The notes under the pieces: generated by a model
Databases searched by the model: none
The model's input: the letters and a program-made list of their open reading frames with translations, nothing else
Told to the model about the DNA's origin: nothing
Translations under genes and position numbers: made by a program
NCBI GenBank assembly: GCA_029964075.1
Contig: CM057129.1
Location: 15,181,430 to 15,245,429, forward strand
DNA: 64,000 bases
Direction of reading: 5' to 3'
DNA from: Patiria pectinifera
Lineage: Eukaryota; Echinodermata; Asteroidea; Valvatida; Asterinidae
Shown: positions 1-13,100 of the stretch, one piece after another
Position numbering within the stretch: the stretch's first letter is position 1
Layout of the letters: each line of letters opens with the position of its first letter

Positions 1-2930
1 GACAAAACACGACAGCGTCTAACGAATTATTTTCAAGTCTACACGGACCAGTATGGTCGGTGATGGCCATTGGTTACTTTCAGTGTGCGAGGATTAGGGT
101 GCGAGGATTAGAAGTATAGTTGTGCAATTTGAGCTGTTACGAATCTTCAAGTAAACAACGAACGGACTACAATTTAAGCTATGATTGCAGGCTACACGCA
201 CGTTTGTCCAGTATGACCTCACACAGAATTAAGGAACTCTTTACACACTTGTGGTCAAGCATACCAGTACTTTGTCCCGTGAAGCAAGATGTTTTAATAG
301 CTCAAGGTCGAAGCACACAACTCTGCGGTGGGGCTTCGTACACAATACGGCGTGGATCAAGCCTTGTTAGGTTAATACAATGTTTTGATATGTACACACC
401 TTTGGATCAGGGATGATGTTGGTTCACAGTCACAACTTTATACCATCCGTTGAGAAGAAAATCCGCGGAGAAATATTTATAGAGAAACAAAATTAGAAGA
501 GTTATTTGAACAATTCTAAACAGTGATCGGGTTGTGGCCGATCACTTAAAAACACGAACATTACTAAAGAACGAAGACCGTAACCACAACTCCCATCACC
601 CACTTATAGTGTTAAAAACACATACCAAACATGTTAATTTCTCACAACTGGATTCCGTTGCTAATGCCCACCTTTTAAAAACCTCCGCCACTGATTGTTT
701 TGTCCGAGTGCAGGGATGTGATTGGTCTGTAACAAAAAACCCTGAAAATTTTATGCATGAAGTGCAAACCCCAGCGAGCGCGAAGCGCGAAGCCATTACG
801 GCGTTTTTGATTTTAGATGCTCTGTGGTGCAATCTGAGGCAATTACTGGGCACTTTCCTCTGAAATTCTGAAGCAGAATTTGTTTAATTTTATGAAGAAT
901 TTTCCCTTATTTGTTAAAATGTACTCTTGTTCTAATAAAGTTTTTTCTGTACTCAAAGTTGAGAACCATGCTGTTTTCCCCAGGATTTTTTCAAACCTGT
1001 GGGGGAATTTTTGTTGTGATACAACAACCCGCGAAGCCACGGCGTGGGTTCGGGGCCCGCTTAAGGGCCCCGAAAAATTTTGAACTTTAGAAGCTTTCTG
1101 GTGCATTTTAGAGCATTTCAGAGGAGATCTTGTAATTTTTTGTAAAAAAAAAATCAAAATTGTAAACTTAAATCACTTCTGCTTCCGATAACATGCCTTT
1201 CAAAATAGCGTCGGTAGTATTGTTGGAAAAAATTATTTCACCATTTCTATATTTGTAGTAAAGCAAGGAATCGTTTATATTTCATGTATTTTGTGCCTGG
1301 ATTGTTCTCATTTGCGCCACAAAAATTATCAAGACTAGCCATCAAAAGTGATTAAAACTTGCCTCACCTACTTAAAAATATATTTGAGGTAAGTCATGCC
1401 ACAATTATGCTTAACGTACATCATGGCCCCTAACGCCGCAAACATTCAGTCTGGCCGGCCGTACGTAGCGCCGTACACCCGGCCGGCCCGGCGCGGTATC
1501 AGTGTGGATTGCTGCACTGTGAACGGCCCATCCCCTACGTGTGGCCGAAAATTCTGCGGGATTGCAGGAACACGCTACGATGTTTCTCCACAGGTTCGAG
1601 TTTTGCAATCTCGTCATTTCAATGGAAAATACATACACGGAAAATGAAGATCACGTTCTGTGAATTATTTTTCAGAAATCCTCTTTTTCCATCGATGGTT
1701 GTTTTACTATTTTTATTACGATCCAACTTCGGCCGATTGATTCCGCACGGAACACGAACCTGTGAGTACTTGCAGTAGTCACTGGTTCCGATCCTTCATC
1801 ATAGCATTGATTCTGTTAGTACGCGAAGGGTACCAGTGTACCATGCTGCACTCGTCTGCACACCTGACCAGCTCAACACGTGCATCTCAAGTACCGACAC
1901 AGGAACTAGACCTACATAACCACAACCTCGGCCCCGAGCGAAAAATCACATAATCGCACTAATGGCAACCGCATGGTCTTCAACTTCGTTCTCACATTGG
2001 GTGTTCAATATGTGCGTGCGGCATACATATCGATCAACGAAGTTTATGTCCGTAAGTAAACTTCGGATATTTCGGCAAGCAAAACTCATTATGAATAATT
2101 AATTAGCACATTCTACCCCCCTATTTTCTCAACGGATTCACACGATTCACGTTGTTGGACTTTTGAGGCCCCAAAAAACGGATTTCCGGATAAAACCGGA
2201 GAAATCACATCCCTGCTCGGAGTGAGACCATTTCAGGCAGAATAATTTCACAGGCTTTTGGGAACTGGTCCTATCTTTACTTCGAGCGCTTTCAACATGC
2301 CTTGGATTAGAAATATTAGTCAAAAGGTAAACTAATTTCAGGTATTGATAATTATAAACTGTCTGTTCAGGGCGAGTCAAAAAAAAAGGAAACCGCCAAT
2401 GGCAGGACCAATTATTTAATGAAGTTCTGCATGTAGCACTTTCAAAATATAGGACATGAAAGCCCAATTAATAAGCTTTCTTTTAGTATAAGAATCATTC
2501 AAATCACTTATGTACTTTTCAAGTTACGGAATTTTGAACACAAACACCGTTTTAAAGTTCTGTCCATGGATCACAAAAAAAGGTAAGTGTTCTTTCAGCA
2601 AAACGAAAACAATTCACTTAGAGATGTATTAACGTATATACAGTTAGAACTCGTCCTCATGTCAACACTAAAGTATCTTAAACATGTACAATTTAGATTA
2701 TTTTGGTTCTTTCTTGTTAAACCGATGAGGAATCTCTCAATGGCTGCAATATGTTACAAAGACAAACAGTCGTACAATTACAAGATACACACACATTAAA
2801 TTTACAATACAATGTATACAAGATGGTTATTGTGGTTTTTTCGTTTTAAGATGAACAAACTGCACAGAATGCGAACTATTAACGTGAAAGACATTTTGAA
2901 TCGGTTTGCACATACGCCTTAAAATCTACG

Positions 2931-3470
2931 CTGGTTTCGTATGGTACCCATACACTTTGAGTGAATCAAATACACCAGACGAGATACAACAACATGTTTT
3001 CGTACAATTTGAATTCCATTACATTATTTTCCACACTCATTTAACATGTTATAAAGCATCATTGCCCTAATTATTTGCTGTGGATTATCACACGACCAAA
3101 CTAAATGACGAATTCGACGAGTTAATTGGTGATCGTTTGTAAACCAAAATCCCTTAGAACAGTCAACAAGGTCGTGATTGGCACATGATATAGGAGCAAT
3201 TCAAGACCAGGTGAAGAACTGCAGTCGTTGCAGTATTAAAAAAATCTTGATTTTGTTTTGGCTGCAACCAAATATAGGCACTATGGCTGGTTTCATTCGA
3301 TACCAGTGCACTTTGAGTAAATCAAATACACCAGACGAGATACAATAACGTGTTTTCACATTATTTGAATTCCACTGAATTAGTTTCGACACACATTTAA
3401 CATGTTATCATTACCGTAATTATTTACTATAGATTATCACTTGACCAAACTGAATGACAAATTTGACGAC
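2931..3470. repeat. Pair of diverged direct repeats, about 190 bp each
   Basis: The segments 2931-3120 and 3287-3470 align along their length in the same orientation. Both contain AAATACACCAGACGAGATAC, an AACATGTTAT block and a GATTATCAC-then-GACCAAACT block. Many substitutions and small indels separate them, so this is an old local duplication or two copies of one dispersed repeat. No coding frame is shared. Confidence 0.7.
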
Positions 3471-3570
3471 TTTTACCCCAGACATCGCATACAAAAACAA
3501 ACACTGATTTAAAGCACATCTAGGCACCAGACTGTTCCAGATCTGCAAGATTTTTGAACATGCAAATGAG

Positions 3571-3710
3571 ATAATAAGCCTCTGTGCTGATGACGTCACA
3601 CTTCGTTTACACGTGTGCTTTCTTATGGGAGCCAGGTGGGAACGGCGGTTTCGTAGCCCCGAAGAAAAGCGTACAAGTAAATAAAGCGTGACGTCGTCAG
3701 TAGAGAGGGT
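3571..3710. mobile_element. MITE-like inverted repeat with TGACGTCA in its arms (copy 1)
   Basis: The left arm reads AAGCCTCTGTGCTGATGACG and continues through a GTTTACACGTG block. The right arm carries the inverted version, ending in GTGACGTCGTCAG near 3690-3700. Related copies lie at 21569-21673 and 54151-54298, each with a GTTTACAT-type and a TGACGTCA-type block facing each other. Non-autonomous DNA transposon is inferred from the paired ends and copy number; no transposase frame is present. Confidence 0.6.
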
Positions 3711-4136
3711 TATACCATGGTGAGAGCAGATAGTGGTGGGAGAGTATACTGCTCGACACCATGGGAACGAGATTGGGCCAGTCCTTTGGCAACTGATAAA
3801 TCTGCTGCCTTCTATTGAAGCTTGCCCTTAACCCTTAAGAGTGAATTCCAACTTGAACTTCAATCCTTCGCTCGTACCCTCCGCCCTATCCAACGACACC
3901 GGTGATCCCACATTTCTCTGAGCTAGTGTACGGATTTTGTTTTTTGATGACCCAGAGTCAGTACTCCATGTGCGCATGACAAGTGACCTATCCACACTGC
4001 TTTACGACGTCTGCCTTCACGAGATTTTTATGAATGGAATCAGTGGCGCACTTGAATATAATGTTTGGGACGAGCGAATCTAGAACATTGAACCCCACAT
4101 CGGGAAATGAGAAGTGTCTGATTAGCGTAATCTCGA

Positions 4137-7100
4137 TCATGCGTCCGTATCTGTTCTCGGGTCATCCTCCAGCTTCAAGATGACGCTGTTGGGGCTGGAG
4201 CTCCGTCCGCTCATGGACCGTCTGGGCTTAGTCTGACCCTCCAGCAGCGAGTCCGTCTCCTTCGGAGGAGACGAATTCTCTTCGGGGCTCTTGGTGTGAA
4301 CGGACGGCTGGAGAACGTCTAAGAGGTGGTGGTTATGACCCTGGATATCGTCTGGGTCCATCTCGTTGAGGCGATCATAACTAGACCCATTGCTCAGTCT
4401 CTGTAGTGACAGTGGTCGCACCTTCGGCATCTGCCGCCACTGAAATGGAAACAATCGAGGCAGGGTTGAGAATTTGAGGTCGGAACAAAACTTCTTTGCT
4501 TCACTTATCAAATTATCAAACGCAGTAAAAAGAGAATACTACACGCTCTTCATTTTGGTACATTGTTTGTATATCAATGACGAATGCACATCTCTAAAAC
4601 GACTTCTGAAGAGACGAAACGCGACAGTAAATGTATAACCGAAATTGCTTGAATACGAACCCACGACTAATTGATTGGAAACATATTTTGGTTCAATCTT
4701 GTGAGCAATCTGTACCCTCCTGCATGTTTATGTATAACTGATGTTGCTAACTTGCTTTGTTATATCTCGCGTTCCTTGCTGTCTTATCTTGCCAAGCAAA
4801 AGCACTTCATTGCGACTACTTTAGTGTTAAACTTTAACTACAGCCTTTCAAGTGCTACAAAAAAATCAAGAGTTACAATGTGAACCACGGATTGTTAGTG
4901 CTTAAATATACAACTGTGCAAGTTTGAGAAGTGCCAAGGGAATAACGCAGTTGTTAGCCGAAAATAAAGAAGCGAAATCTGTTAGTATCGAAAGAAAGTG
5001 CGTGCGGCTGCAAACAACCATATCTTAGAAATCATGCAGACATAAATCTATGATACGGTGCTTCAAAAAGTGTTCGTTATTCGTATCATTATGGGCCTTA
5101 CTCACGAGTCGGCCATATTGAATTGAAAGTGAGGTAAAATTGTAATTTTTGGAACTTGCGAAGAGAAATGAAAGCAAGTTAATTCCTAATTAATTCAAGT
5201 CTGCTTCAATGAATAATTTTACATTTGTAATTAAGAATTCCCTTATGTTTAAAGCCAGATTTAAAAAAGACAGTAAAATAAGGCTTCATTGTGCCCGCAT
5301 CTAATAGTCTGGCGCCATCCCATTGAACAGTTAACACTTAATGACATACGTTCAGGGAACTCGACAAAATTGGCCAACTACTTAATAAGGCCCATGGCAT
5401 TTAAATGTCCATGAAACGTTTACAGAACTTTAATATAAACTGCAGTCATCACTAACCGCTACCAACCCTACTCTTTTTGTACTTTTAACTTAGCCATCCC
5501 TCTTACCAAGTATGATTCTTATACAGGGTGGTCAAAAAAAAAACCCGTAACCGCATACTTACACTACCTTGAGACTCAAACCACCTGTACCAATTGATGG
5601 AGAATCCTTTTAGAAGAATTATGATACAAACATCTCCCGATTCGGTTCAGTAGTTTTTGCTGCAGAGCCTATTTTTGTGAAGCCCACTTCTTTCATGTTA
5701 TGTGGGTATTATTACAAAACAATGCGAGTCAAATTCCCGGGCGCGGCTTAGTAATTCATCGGGACAAAAACGACCCCCACCTACCTTGCTCACAAAATAG
5801 GCTCTGAAACAAAAACTTTTGGAATCCTGGTTTCATTTTTCTTCTAAAAAGATTCTCCATGCATTGGTATATTGGTGATGTTTACTTACCTACAATTGGA
5901 TTGTGTTTCAAAAACAAGTAGCAAGAATGAACCAACGGTAAATCACAGAGTGATAAGAAACCAGAATCCATCTTACAAATGAAACGTTTCTGTGTGCAGT
6001 ACAATCAAAGCCAATTTGACTAAGAAGCTTAGGCCAAGTTAAAAATAAATTAAAAAACAGTTTCTCGTCGCCGCCGGCCTCTTTTTCTTTCTCACCCGCC
6101 TTCTTTCCCCCATTTTTGATCATACATTTGCAATATATCTTCTTTTTTTATTTCCAGCAAAATTGTAACGATGCATGCAAGTTCAAAATCTGGTACAAAG
6201 GATGTCGGTTCCTTTGGACAAATGGAAGAATCGATCCGCCATATTGAACAATCCGCCATCTTGGGGAAGAAAAAGGGGCCTCCCTTTCTTTTGGCAAAAA
6301 GCCCATACGAGAAACGTTTTCTGCACTTATAGCCCTAGAGCTACCACTTAACCAACTACAGAAATGATACACGTGTACACCAATACTCATACTCACGAGA
6401 ATCACCAATAATCTACCAGCATGCAGACAGACGAAGTCCAAGACACCAAGCAGAGACAGAAGATTAAAGCAGGCAGACAGAGTACATCGTTCGTGATTTA
6501 AACAAAAGGTTCAATACTTTACCTGGGCTCACCTTTACCGCGTTACTGCCAGCCTTGTCCCTAGAGTCCTCCCTGACCTGTTGCAGTTCGGGGAGCACAG
6601 GGACCCGACTGATGGTCAGCGCCCTGTTACGCATGAGCGTCAGGGCGACGAACCAGCGGTTGCGGGCCCGTCGGCATTTCACCTTGGGCAAGGAATGCGT
6701 AGAGCTAGCGCTCTTGACGTTTTCTTGGGCTGGCATTGTCACGGGAAAGAAAGTGGAGGAATGGAAACCACTGAGGTTTGTTAATCATCATTTTGATGGG
6801 GTCAAAGTACTATTGCAATGGCTCCAAAGATTTTATAAATATGTCAATAATATGCAATCATATACAAGACCTGCGTGCTCCCAGCCCCACAAAACTGGAA
6901 AATGTTGTTAATTTTTTAATTTTTTAATTTTGGCATTTTCAAATCCCTGATTTATTTTAACAAAAGAAAAGGATCTAGGCCTGCATACCTTCCTCAACCA
7001 CCTCGAAAGTCTTGTAACTTGGCTGCGATGATCTGCTGGTGTCAATGGTCTTCCACAGCAGATGACAAAACGTCACCACAACTGGATGCGTGTGTGCCAC

Positions 7101-10100
7101 CTCCAATTGCAAGAAGCCAATGTAGGCCTTGAATCCTGTTGAATAAAAAGAAAAATGTTAAGCTTTTTTCTCTCGGTCATTCAATTTGATGTTTCCTCAT
7201 GCTGTTACACTTGCTACTTGAAAGAGTCCAGTTGTTTTTGCCGTTCAATTGATGGGACTCTGTTACAAATGTATCAGCGATATAAATATCGCCGAGATGT
7301 GCTTTAAAACTTTAAAAATTGCTTTCGTCCCGTGCGCACGAGGGCGAAGGGAATCAGCAGGGCTCCTTTCCGCACGAGTGGATAAAAATAACTGTGTGCT
7401 TTGGGGTACCGATCATGAAAGCCGTCGGTTTGAATTTTAGTAATTTCATTTTTCTGTCTAATCACAGTGCTACTTTTCAATAAATAAATAAATTTCACTC
7501 TTTTTTTTACTCATGACTCTGAAGTAATTTTTTTTAAGTTGGGTAAAGTCCGGAGAATTATAGTCACTGTCTTTACTGGGTTGCAAGAAAAAAACCTGCA
7601 TCCCGGAAGGGTCCATTATACCTGGATCCCACAGCTCCCAGCCCCGCATCAGCGTGCTCCGATCGATGCGACCGATGAACAGAACCCCGAAGATCACCGC
7701 TTTGAAGATCCGCATCAGACAGGACAACAGGCCCAGGATGACGTTCATGAAGAGGGTTATGTAGACTGTCACATTGTAGGCTCGCCTGAAGTCGTAAAGG
7801 TAAAGGAGGAAAGTGGTTTTATTTTATGGTATATGGAGGTGGGTGCGGCCAAATGCCGGCTGACTTACATCATAGAGTATAAGGCATATAATGCTTTACG
7901 TTCTGGTAATTGTTTTCAATCTCTTTGTCAGCTGGGTTTTCGTTTGGATCATGTGGGAATAATGTCCGCATGAACTCCTATTTCCTTTTTTTTTTAAGTA
8001 ACATTGTTTTATAATCTTACGATGATTTTTTAGGGCTTTCAGCCTAGCGAGGGTGAGAAGTGGTGTGCGCAGGTTTTGGGGACAAATTAGGGAAATGTTC
8101 TTCAACTGGTCCGATTTGTTTTAGTCGATAGTAATGCTGATACCGGTAATGGCGGGATGAGGACGAAGCTACCTTGAAGCACAGAAAGTTAGTCAGATTA
8201 AAGAAAACGTTGATTCAGAGAAAAGAACCCGTCTGCACATTGCTCTGATATCATATTCAGACTGAAATAACTTTTCTATCAGCGTGCTCAAAATAAAGGC
8301 CGGACGTCTTTTTGAAGACTAACGTGCATTGAGGGAAGCACATCTCAGAGAAGTAAAAACAAAAGCTGAATGAAAAGCTGAAAGTTAAGAAGTACGAATC
8401 ACACTACCGATGTTAGGCCATGCCATGCGCCCGGAATATAATTATGGGGCTTATTCACAAGTCGGCCATATTGAATTGAAAGTTAGGTAAAATCTTGATT
8501 TTTGAAACTTGCGAAGAGAAATGAAAACAAGTTAATTTATAATAAATTCCAGTCTGCTTCAATGAATAATTTAAAATTTGTAATTAAACATTCCCTAATG
8601 TTTAAAGCCATATTTAAACAAGTCAGATGTGTTTACAAACACAAATAGCCCCGCAACCGTGACTGTTCCCATGGCATGGCATAACACCACTCTTTTAACA
8701 TCACCTTACATGTACATGTACTTGGGTTACATGGAACGTTCATTGACATCATTAGTGTTTTCTGTAGGTTTTATATGAATTAATCCCAATGATCTCAGAA
8801 TAAATACAAGATTTCTATTGTTTTAGCCACTGTTACCTTGACCCTTGACCTTTCAGCCCAAAATGCAATAGGCTTCTTAGGACTACCAAGAACAATCAAC
8901 AAACCAAATTTGAAGTTCACATGTAAAGTATTTCTCAAGTTATCGCACTGACAACATTTCTATTGTTTTAGCCACTGCGACCTTGACCCTTGACCTTTCG
9001 GCCCCAAATGCAATAGGCCTCTTAGGATTACCAAGAACAATACACAAACAACATTTGAAGTTCATATGTTAAGTATTTTTTCAAGTTATCGCGCTGACAA
9101 GATTTGTTCGGACACACACACCCACCCACCCACGGAAGGACAAGGCGGAAACAGCATGCCCCTTCGGCTTCGCCGCGGGGCATACACAAATAAAAGTAAA
9201 TTAAGGATGCATTGTGCCTGCATAGATAGTCTGGCGCCATCCCATTCAACAGTTAAGAATTAATGAAACACATTCAGGGAACTCGAAAAAAAATGGCCAA
9301 TTCGTGAATAAGGCCCATACCGACCTGTTGTCAAGACAAAAATGTGTGGTTGTCTTGTTGTCTTGTTTTTGGCTCTGAAGAAACGCCAGCTGGGATAGGA
9401 ACACCTGGGCGTAGTACAAGACGAAACCAACCACCAAGCTCAACCTGCCAATTGAACAAAGACAAAAAATTAAAAAATTAGTCTGCAACCATCAATTTCC
9501 TTAAAATGTTCCATTCAACAGCATGACATAAGTGAGAAGTATAAAACTCGCACAGGTCCTTCTCGTAATTAACCTGTCTTGTCGACATGATTTTCATCAA
9601 CTCACATTCTCTATATTTCTACAACCATCATCAACAAGCTCTAATCGCTGTCAGGACCATGACAAAAAGGCTTCTGTCAGACTGTCATTTTAAAAAAGGA
9701 CGCTTTCCAGTGACTGTTGTGATAATGTCGTTTCTGTAATTGTTATTTTTATATTTAAAAATATTTATTTGAATTAACTGCCTCTTGATGCGAGAAAGAG
9801 GGCACTAGTCAAATTAGCCAACAGTGAGTGGCAAGTACGTATTATAGTATCATTCATGCATTAATATGCATTATCAAGCATTCACCTGGCAGCGTACGGA
9901 ACGTATTGGAGGAATACTTTGCTACCCTGACTCCACCTGCAATGACATTGGTCTTGACATGATTGAGATCATGCTGCTCATGAAGGTTAAGTCTATCTGA
10001 CACAACTTTGTCAATGCTGCTTCTGCCATTCCGTCTAAGGATGACAGATAATGATGATAATGATGATGGAACGTCTTACCAATAATTTTTAAGGAGGCCC

Positions 10101-13100
10101 AGCACTACCGTCTCAACCGCTATGGTGAGGGGATAGATAATGAAGTACACGATGAAGAACACGATGACCCAAGACAAGATTTGGAGAATGAAAAATCCTT
10201 TAAAAATATGGGGAAATAAAACAAACATAAAAGGTCATTACGTCTGAAGCTGAAGGTAAAGTAAGACAAAACAGTTCGAATTGGCCGAGTCTATATGATA
10301 AATCATGTTTTTTTTTCTTTTTTACTAAAGGCAGGGCTCTCAATTACCATCGGATGAACCATCTCATAAAAGAGCCTACTCTAAACACCAACGTCTTCAA
10401 GTGTATGCACGATGCTGATAAATTAGATTTTATGTCAGGACAAAAACAAATGTTTTAGTTGTCAGTGATTATCGTGCCACCAATAATTGTATTTGCGTCA
10501 GAGGAAGACCTTTACTCACCCCACACAGAAAAACCAATGTGGTAGCCAGTAAACCGAAGATTTGCAACCTGTTAAGAAACAAAATATGTTCAAGATTGAA
10601 GATTGGTTATTAGTGCCAGTTAGACGTGTTGACTCCGTCTAGGAACAGTAGATGGCGTGTGCCTATACATTATACATGTTATTCTTTGAGGGCTTTTACG
10701 ACCGAGGACGTGAATCATTGGGTTACATGAGCTAACAGTAGCACTAGGGACCTCAGCACAAGTCCTCGGTAGTATTTTGTATACAAACCTTAACATTAAC
10801 AGATAAAGTCCAATATAATGAAACAACAGAATTAAGGGACCGGTGTGAGTCCTCGGTTGCAAGCGTACGCGTTCATCCGTTATTCAGTTGATGAAAGCAG
10901 CTACGATAAAGTGGGCGACTATTATTATCAACTGAATGCAACTGTTTGTGGTATTTTTCACTCTCTGCCAGTGTTGAGGGTACAGAACTCATAAAATAAT
11001 CATCGTGCGATTTGAGTTGAATGAGAGAGAACTCGGAACAGAAGATCTCACCACGAGAGAGCTGAAACTGGCCTGCTTGGTTGGGCAGAAGTCCTTGTTG
11101 CCCCGCCAGAGCCGAAGCGTGTGCTTCCTAAAAAGAAATCAGGGAAATTCAGAGAAAACGATTTAGTCTGACAACATTTCGTTTTACTCTCTGAGACTAC
11201 AGTTAGACGGATCGGTGATATTTTCAAACTAAAAAGCTACAATGCGATGCCGTATAAAAGTTAAATTCTTTGAGCACTGAACATTATTCCAATTTGTTGT
11301 ACATGTATAAACATAAATCTTCACGTCATCTTGGGGATAAATTGAGCATCGTGTAAAATCCTGCGGAAAAAAACTCACCTATAGCATATGAGCATGTGAA
11401 GACTGTATCCTACCGTGGTAGCTATGGCGAAATAACAAGTTGGCCAAAAGGTATCTGGTGGAAAGTTAGATCGGCAGATAAAAAAAAATGGCACTCTTTT
11501 AATAATATTAATAATATACAATTATCAAAAAAAGTTCAAAATAAGCGAATCTCTGCATAGAATAAGAAACAAAATAAGAAACGACAGCAGCCAAAAAATG
11601 ATTGACATAGTATGCAAGTATAGCGTCAAAGATAAATTTGCAGTCCTACGATCCAAAAACTATTACAGATTTTAAGAGTATTGAAACTCTAGAGATGCAT
11701 GCTTGCATGGAGTTCCCAAGTACATAATTTTCCTGAGCACAGAAAATATGTGCCTTAACAAGGAATTTTTTACTGCTTCTGTGAGCTGATGACTGCTTTA
11801 CATAGAACTGTGAATAAAATGTTAAATTTTCTAAGCAATCATAATATCTACTAATTTATACCAAAAGTAGAAATTAATTTTACGAATTGATTAAGTAACT
11901 TTTTTCTTATTGAATTATTTACCATGTGTCTGATATTCCAAAATTCCAGTATTTTTTTTTGGAGGGGGTCATCTCCAATCTTCAACAAAATATCAGATGT
12001 TCGAGAATATTCAATATTACCTTCTGCTATATCAAAGAACGTCTTGATTTTGAGAAACGTGCTCGTCTCGTTGACCTTTGCAAACAAGTCGTACAGATCG
12101 CCGCCTACGGCAAAAGTCTGATTTGTGGCACTCCAGACACTTGTTATGGACATGACGTACACCAATCCGAGCTGGGAAGATGGGGGAATCGAATATATTT
12201 TTATCCTCAGTCGAAACGAAAAAAAAAATCGATTCTCACTATGCGAAACACAAACGAGATCACTTGCTGATTATTCGATCACGATAATTTAAAATGAGAA
12301 AACGCGGCATCTGGTTTGAGGGAAAAGGGTTCAAATAGAGACAACAGTGACAACCAGGCCAACTTAATTGACTAAAAATGGCTATTCACTAGAACTCTTT
12401 TCATGCATCTAATCTAAACAATGGGCTGGATTCAGCCAATTCATCGTGTTACTTGTGGACGAGCCCCATAATGTGGCCAATTTACTGGACTACCTCCGTA
12501 AATAAAGGCCACACTTCCACCATGTACAAAAACATGTCGAACTTTGTCAAATTTTGATTTTCACATTTAGGCTTACTTTGTAGTTTATTTTTGCTTTAGA
12601 AGCATATGAAATTCTTTTCATAGCATGAGCCACTTAACATTATGACTTGGGGCTTGAAATTGGGGTTTAAAGGGTATATTGTATAAATAGCTATAAATAG
12701 AGTTAGTGCAGTTAATACAAAGGTCATTGACCTCTGGAAGGTCATCAAAGGTCAATTGTGAATTTTGTTCGCATTTTCTCGTTATTTACATTGTATGAAG
12801 CCTATACAAAGACTTAGGTCATAGGAAAGTAATATTTTCAAGAACAATAGGTATAAAAAGAGTATTCAAAGGTCATTGACCCCTCAAAGGTCACCAGGGG
12901 TCAGATATGAAATGCCTCCATATCTGAAAAATTTCGCGATGGCATGAAGAACCAACATGCGAAGTTTCATGCTTTTATCACAAAATGCACAATTGCTGCA
13001 CGACTATATACTATGCTCAAATTGGAAAAGAACTATACAAGTTTATAATTGGTAGAGAACTGTGTACGATTTTCAAATTCGTCAAGAATTGTATCAAATT

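Larger units (their letters stand above)
1..4136. other. Gene-poor left flank, downstream of STRA6-like gene A
   Basis: I recognise no coding exon here. Open frames are short, overlap each other and show no domain. The stretch holds a GC-rich inverted segment near 1015-1085, CCGGCC-rich palindromes near 1445-1500, a pair of diverged direct repeats (2931-3120 and 3287-3470) and an inverted-repeat element at 3571-3710. It should include the 3' untranslated region of gene A just below 4137, but I see no clear minus-strand AATAAA in the nearest 400 bases. Confidence 0.6.

Noticed and set aside
7539..7973. A 144-codon plus-strand frame
   Set aside because: It is the shadow of gene A exon 18 (7785-7622, minus), whose translation matches gene B strongly.
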